6,119 bases of DNA, taken from contig JBFELL010000170.1 in assembly GCA_041552135.1 (NCBI GenBank), positions 1 through 6,119 of the forward strand. Direction: 5' to 3'. The DNA comes from SZUA-186 sp041552135. Its GTDB lineage: Bacteria; Pseudomonadota; Gammaproteobacteria; UBA9214. A program made the position numbers and the translations under genes. How positions within the stretch are numbered: position 1 is the stretch's first letter; every line of letters begins with the position of its first letter. The notes under the pieces are model-generated. The model was not told the origin of the DNA and ran no database searches. It saw only the letters and a program-made list of their open reading frames with translations. Positions 5,965 to 6,119 of this stretch are shown piece by piece.

Positions 5965-5970
5965 TACAAT
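5965..5970 (+). promoter_or_regulatory. possible -10 element for the rightward ClC-like gene
   Basis: TACAAT matches the -10 consensus at 5 of 6 bases. It would start transcription near 5977 and give a leader of about 47 bases before GTG 6024. The -35 region at the right distance (around CACCAT, 5942-5947) is poor, so support comes from the single hexamer and its position. Confidence 0.27.
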
Positions 5971-6023
5971 AGCCGGACCGCTCGCTAGGCAACTTACCCA
6001 CGGGAACGCATCGAGGCATCAGG

Positions 6024-6119
6024 GTGTTCAGGCAAAACTGGAATCAATGGCTGGACAGGTTCGGGCTGCGCCTGGCGAGGCTCGATGCCATGCCGCAGCT
6101 GGCCATGCTGGCGGTCCCG
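6024..6119 (+). CDS. N-terminus of a probable ClC-type chloride channel, cut by the window edge
   Basis: Thirty-two codons are visible and open to the end. A basic, aromatic opening (FRQNWNQWLDRFGLRLARLD) is followed by AMPQLAMLAVP, which appears to be the start of the first membrane helix. The R-L-R-L-A-R-x-D-A-x-P-Q-L pattern resembles the N-terminus of bacterial voltage-gated-type ClC channels, which I recall next to argC in related gammaproteobacteria. GTG 6024 is the only plausible start: GAGG lies seven bases upstream (6013-6016), no ATG or TTG occurs in frame, and a stop precedes at 5970. It is divergent from argC. ClC proteins move chloride across the inner membrane as channels or chloride/proton exchangers. 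The family call rests on about 30 residues and could be wrong, but the coding call is firmer. Confidence 0.6.
   Translation, partial: MFRQNWNQWLDRFGLRLARLDAMPQLAMLAVP

Noticed and set aside
4516..5988. 490-codon open frame on the plus strand across DUF6776 and argC
   Set aside because: It runs antisense to two well-supported genes, has no recognisable domain, and is the kind of long antisense frame expected from GC-rich codon use.
1..6119. Mobile element, CRISPR array, toxin-antitoxin or defence genes
   Set aside because: I found no transposase, integrase, spaced repeats, tRNA or small paired genes. All coding space is accounted for by housekeeping and wall-related genes.

Overview
This is an ordinary, GC-rich chromosomal segment of a gammaproteobacterium, probably of a Chromatiales or Ectothiorhodospiraceae type. 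The call rests on gene content: an M23 endopeptidase, anmK, erpA, a bactofilin, a DUF6776 protein and argC lie together, an arrangement I recall from Pseudomonas (next to tyrZ/tyrS) and many purple-sulfur-type gammaproteobacteria. The codon use is uniformly GC-rich and I see no phage, transposon, CRISPR or RNA gene.

Layout. Positions 1-152 are a relatively AT-rich intergenic region, probably shared with a gene off the left edge. Positions 180-1580 (+) encode a membrane-anchored LysM/OapA-M23 peptidoglycan endopeptidase. Positions 1661-1846 (+) hold only the first ~15 and last ~45 codons of anmK, joined in frame, so the gene has lost its catalytic body. Facing it is a short-type citrate synthase (3019-1859, -). 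Behind a strong terminator that insulates it lies a leftward gene series: argC (5901-4870), a DUF6776 membrane/coiled-coil protein (4775-4083), a bactofilin (4066-3632) and erpA (3565-3215). The erpA gene has its own promoter overlapping the bactofilin stop codon. At the right edge a divergent + strand reading frame begins at GTG 6024 and resembles the N-terminus of a ClC-type chloride channel.

How the genes fit together. The peptidase, the anmK remnant, the bactofilin and probably the DUF6776 protein belong to cell-wall remodelling, recycling and cell shape. ErpA delivers Fe-S clusters, citrate synthase opens the TCA cycle, and ArgC performs the third step of arginine synthesis. There is no sign of a dedicated new system. 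The most notable points are the in-frame collapse of anmK, the citrate synthase lying between anmK and erpA where I do not expect one, and the uncharacterised but tightly coupled DUF6776-bactofilin pair.
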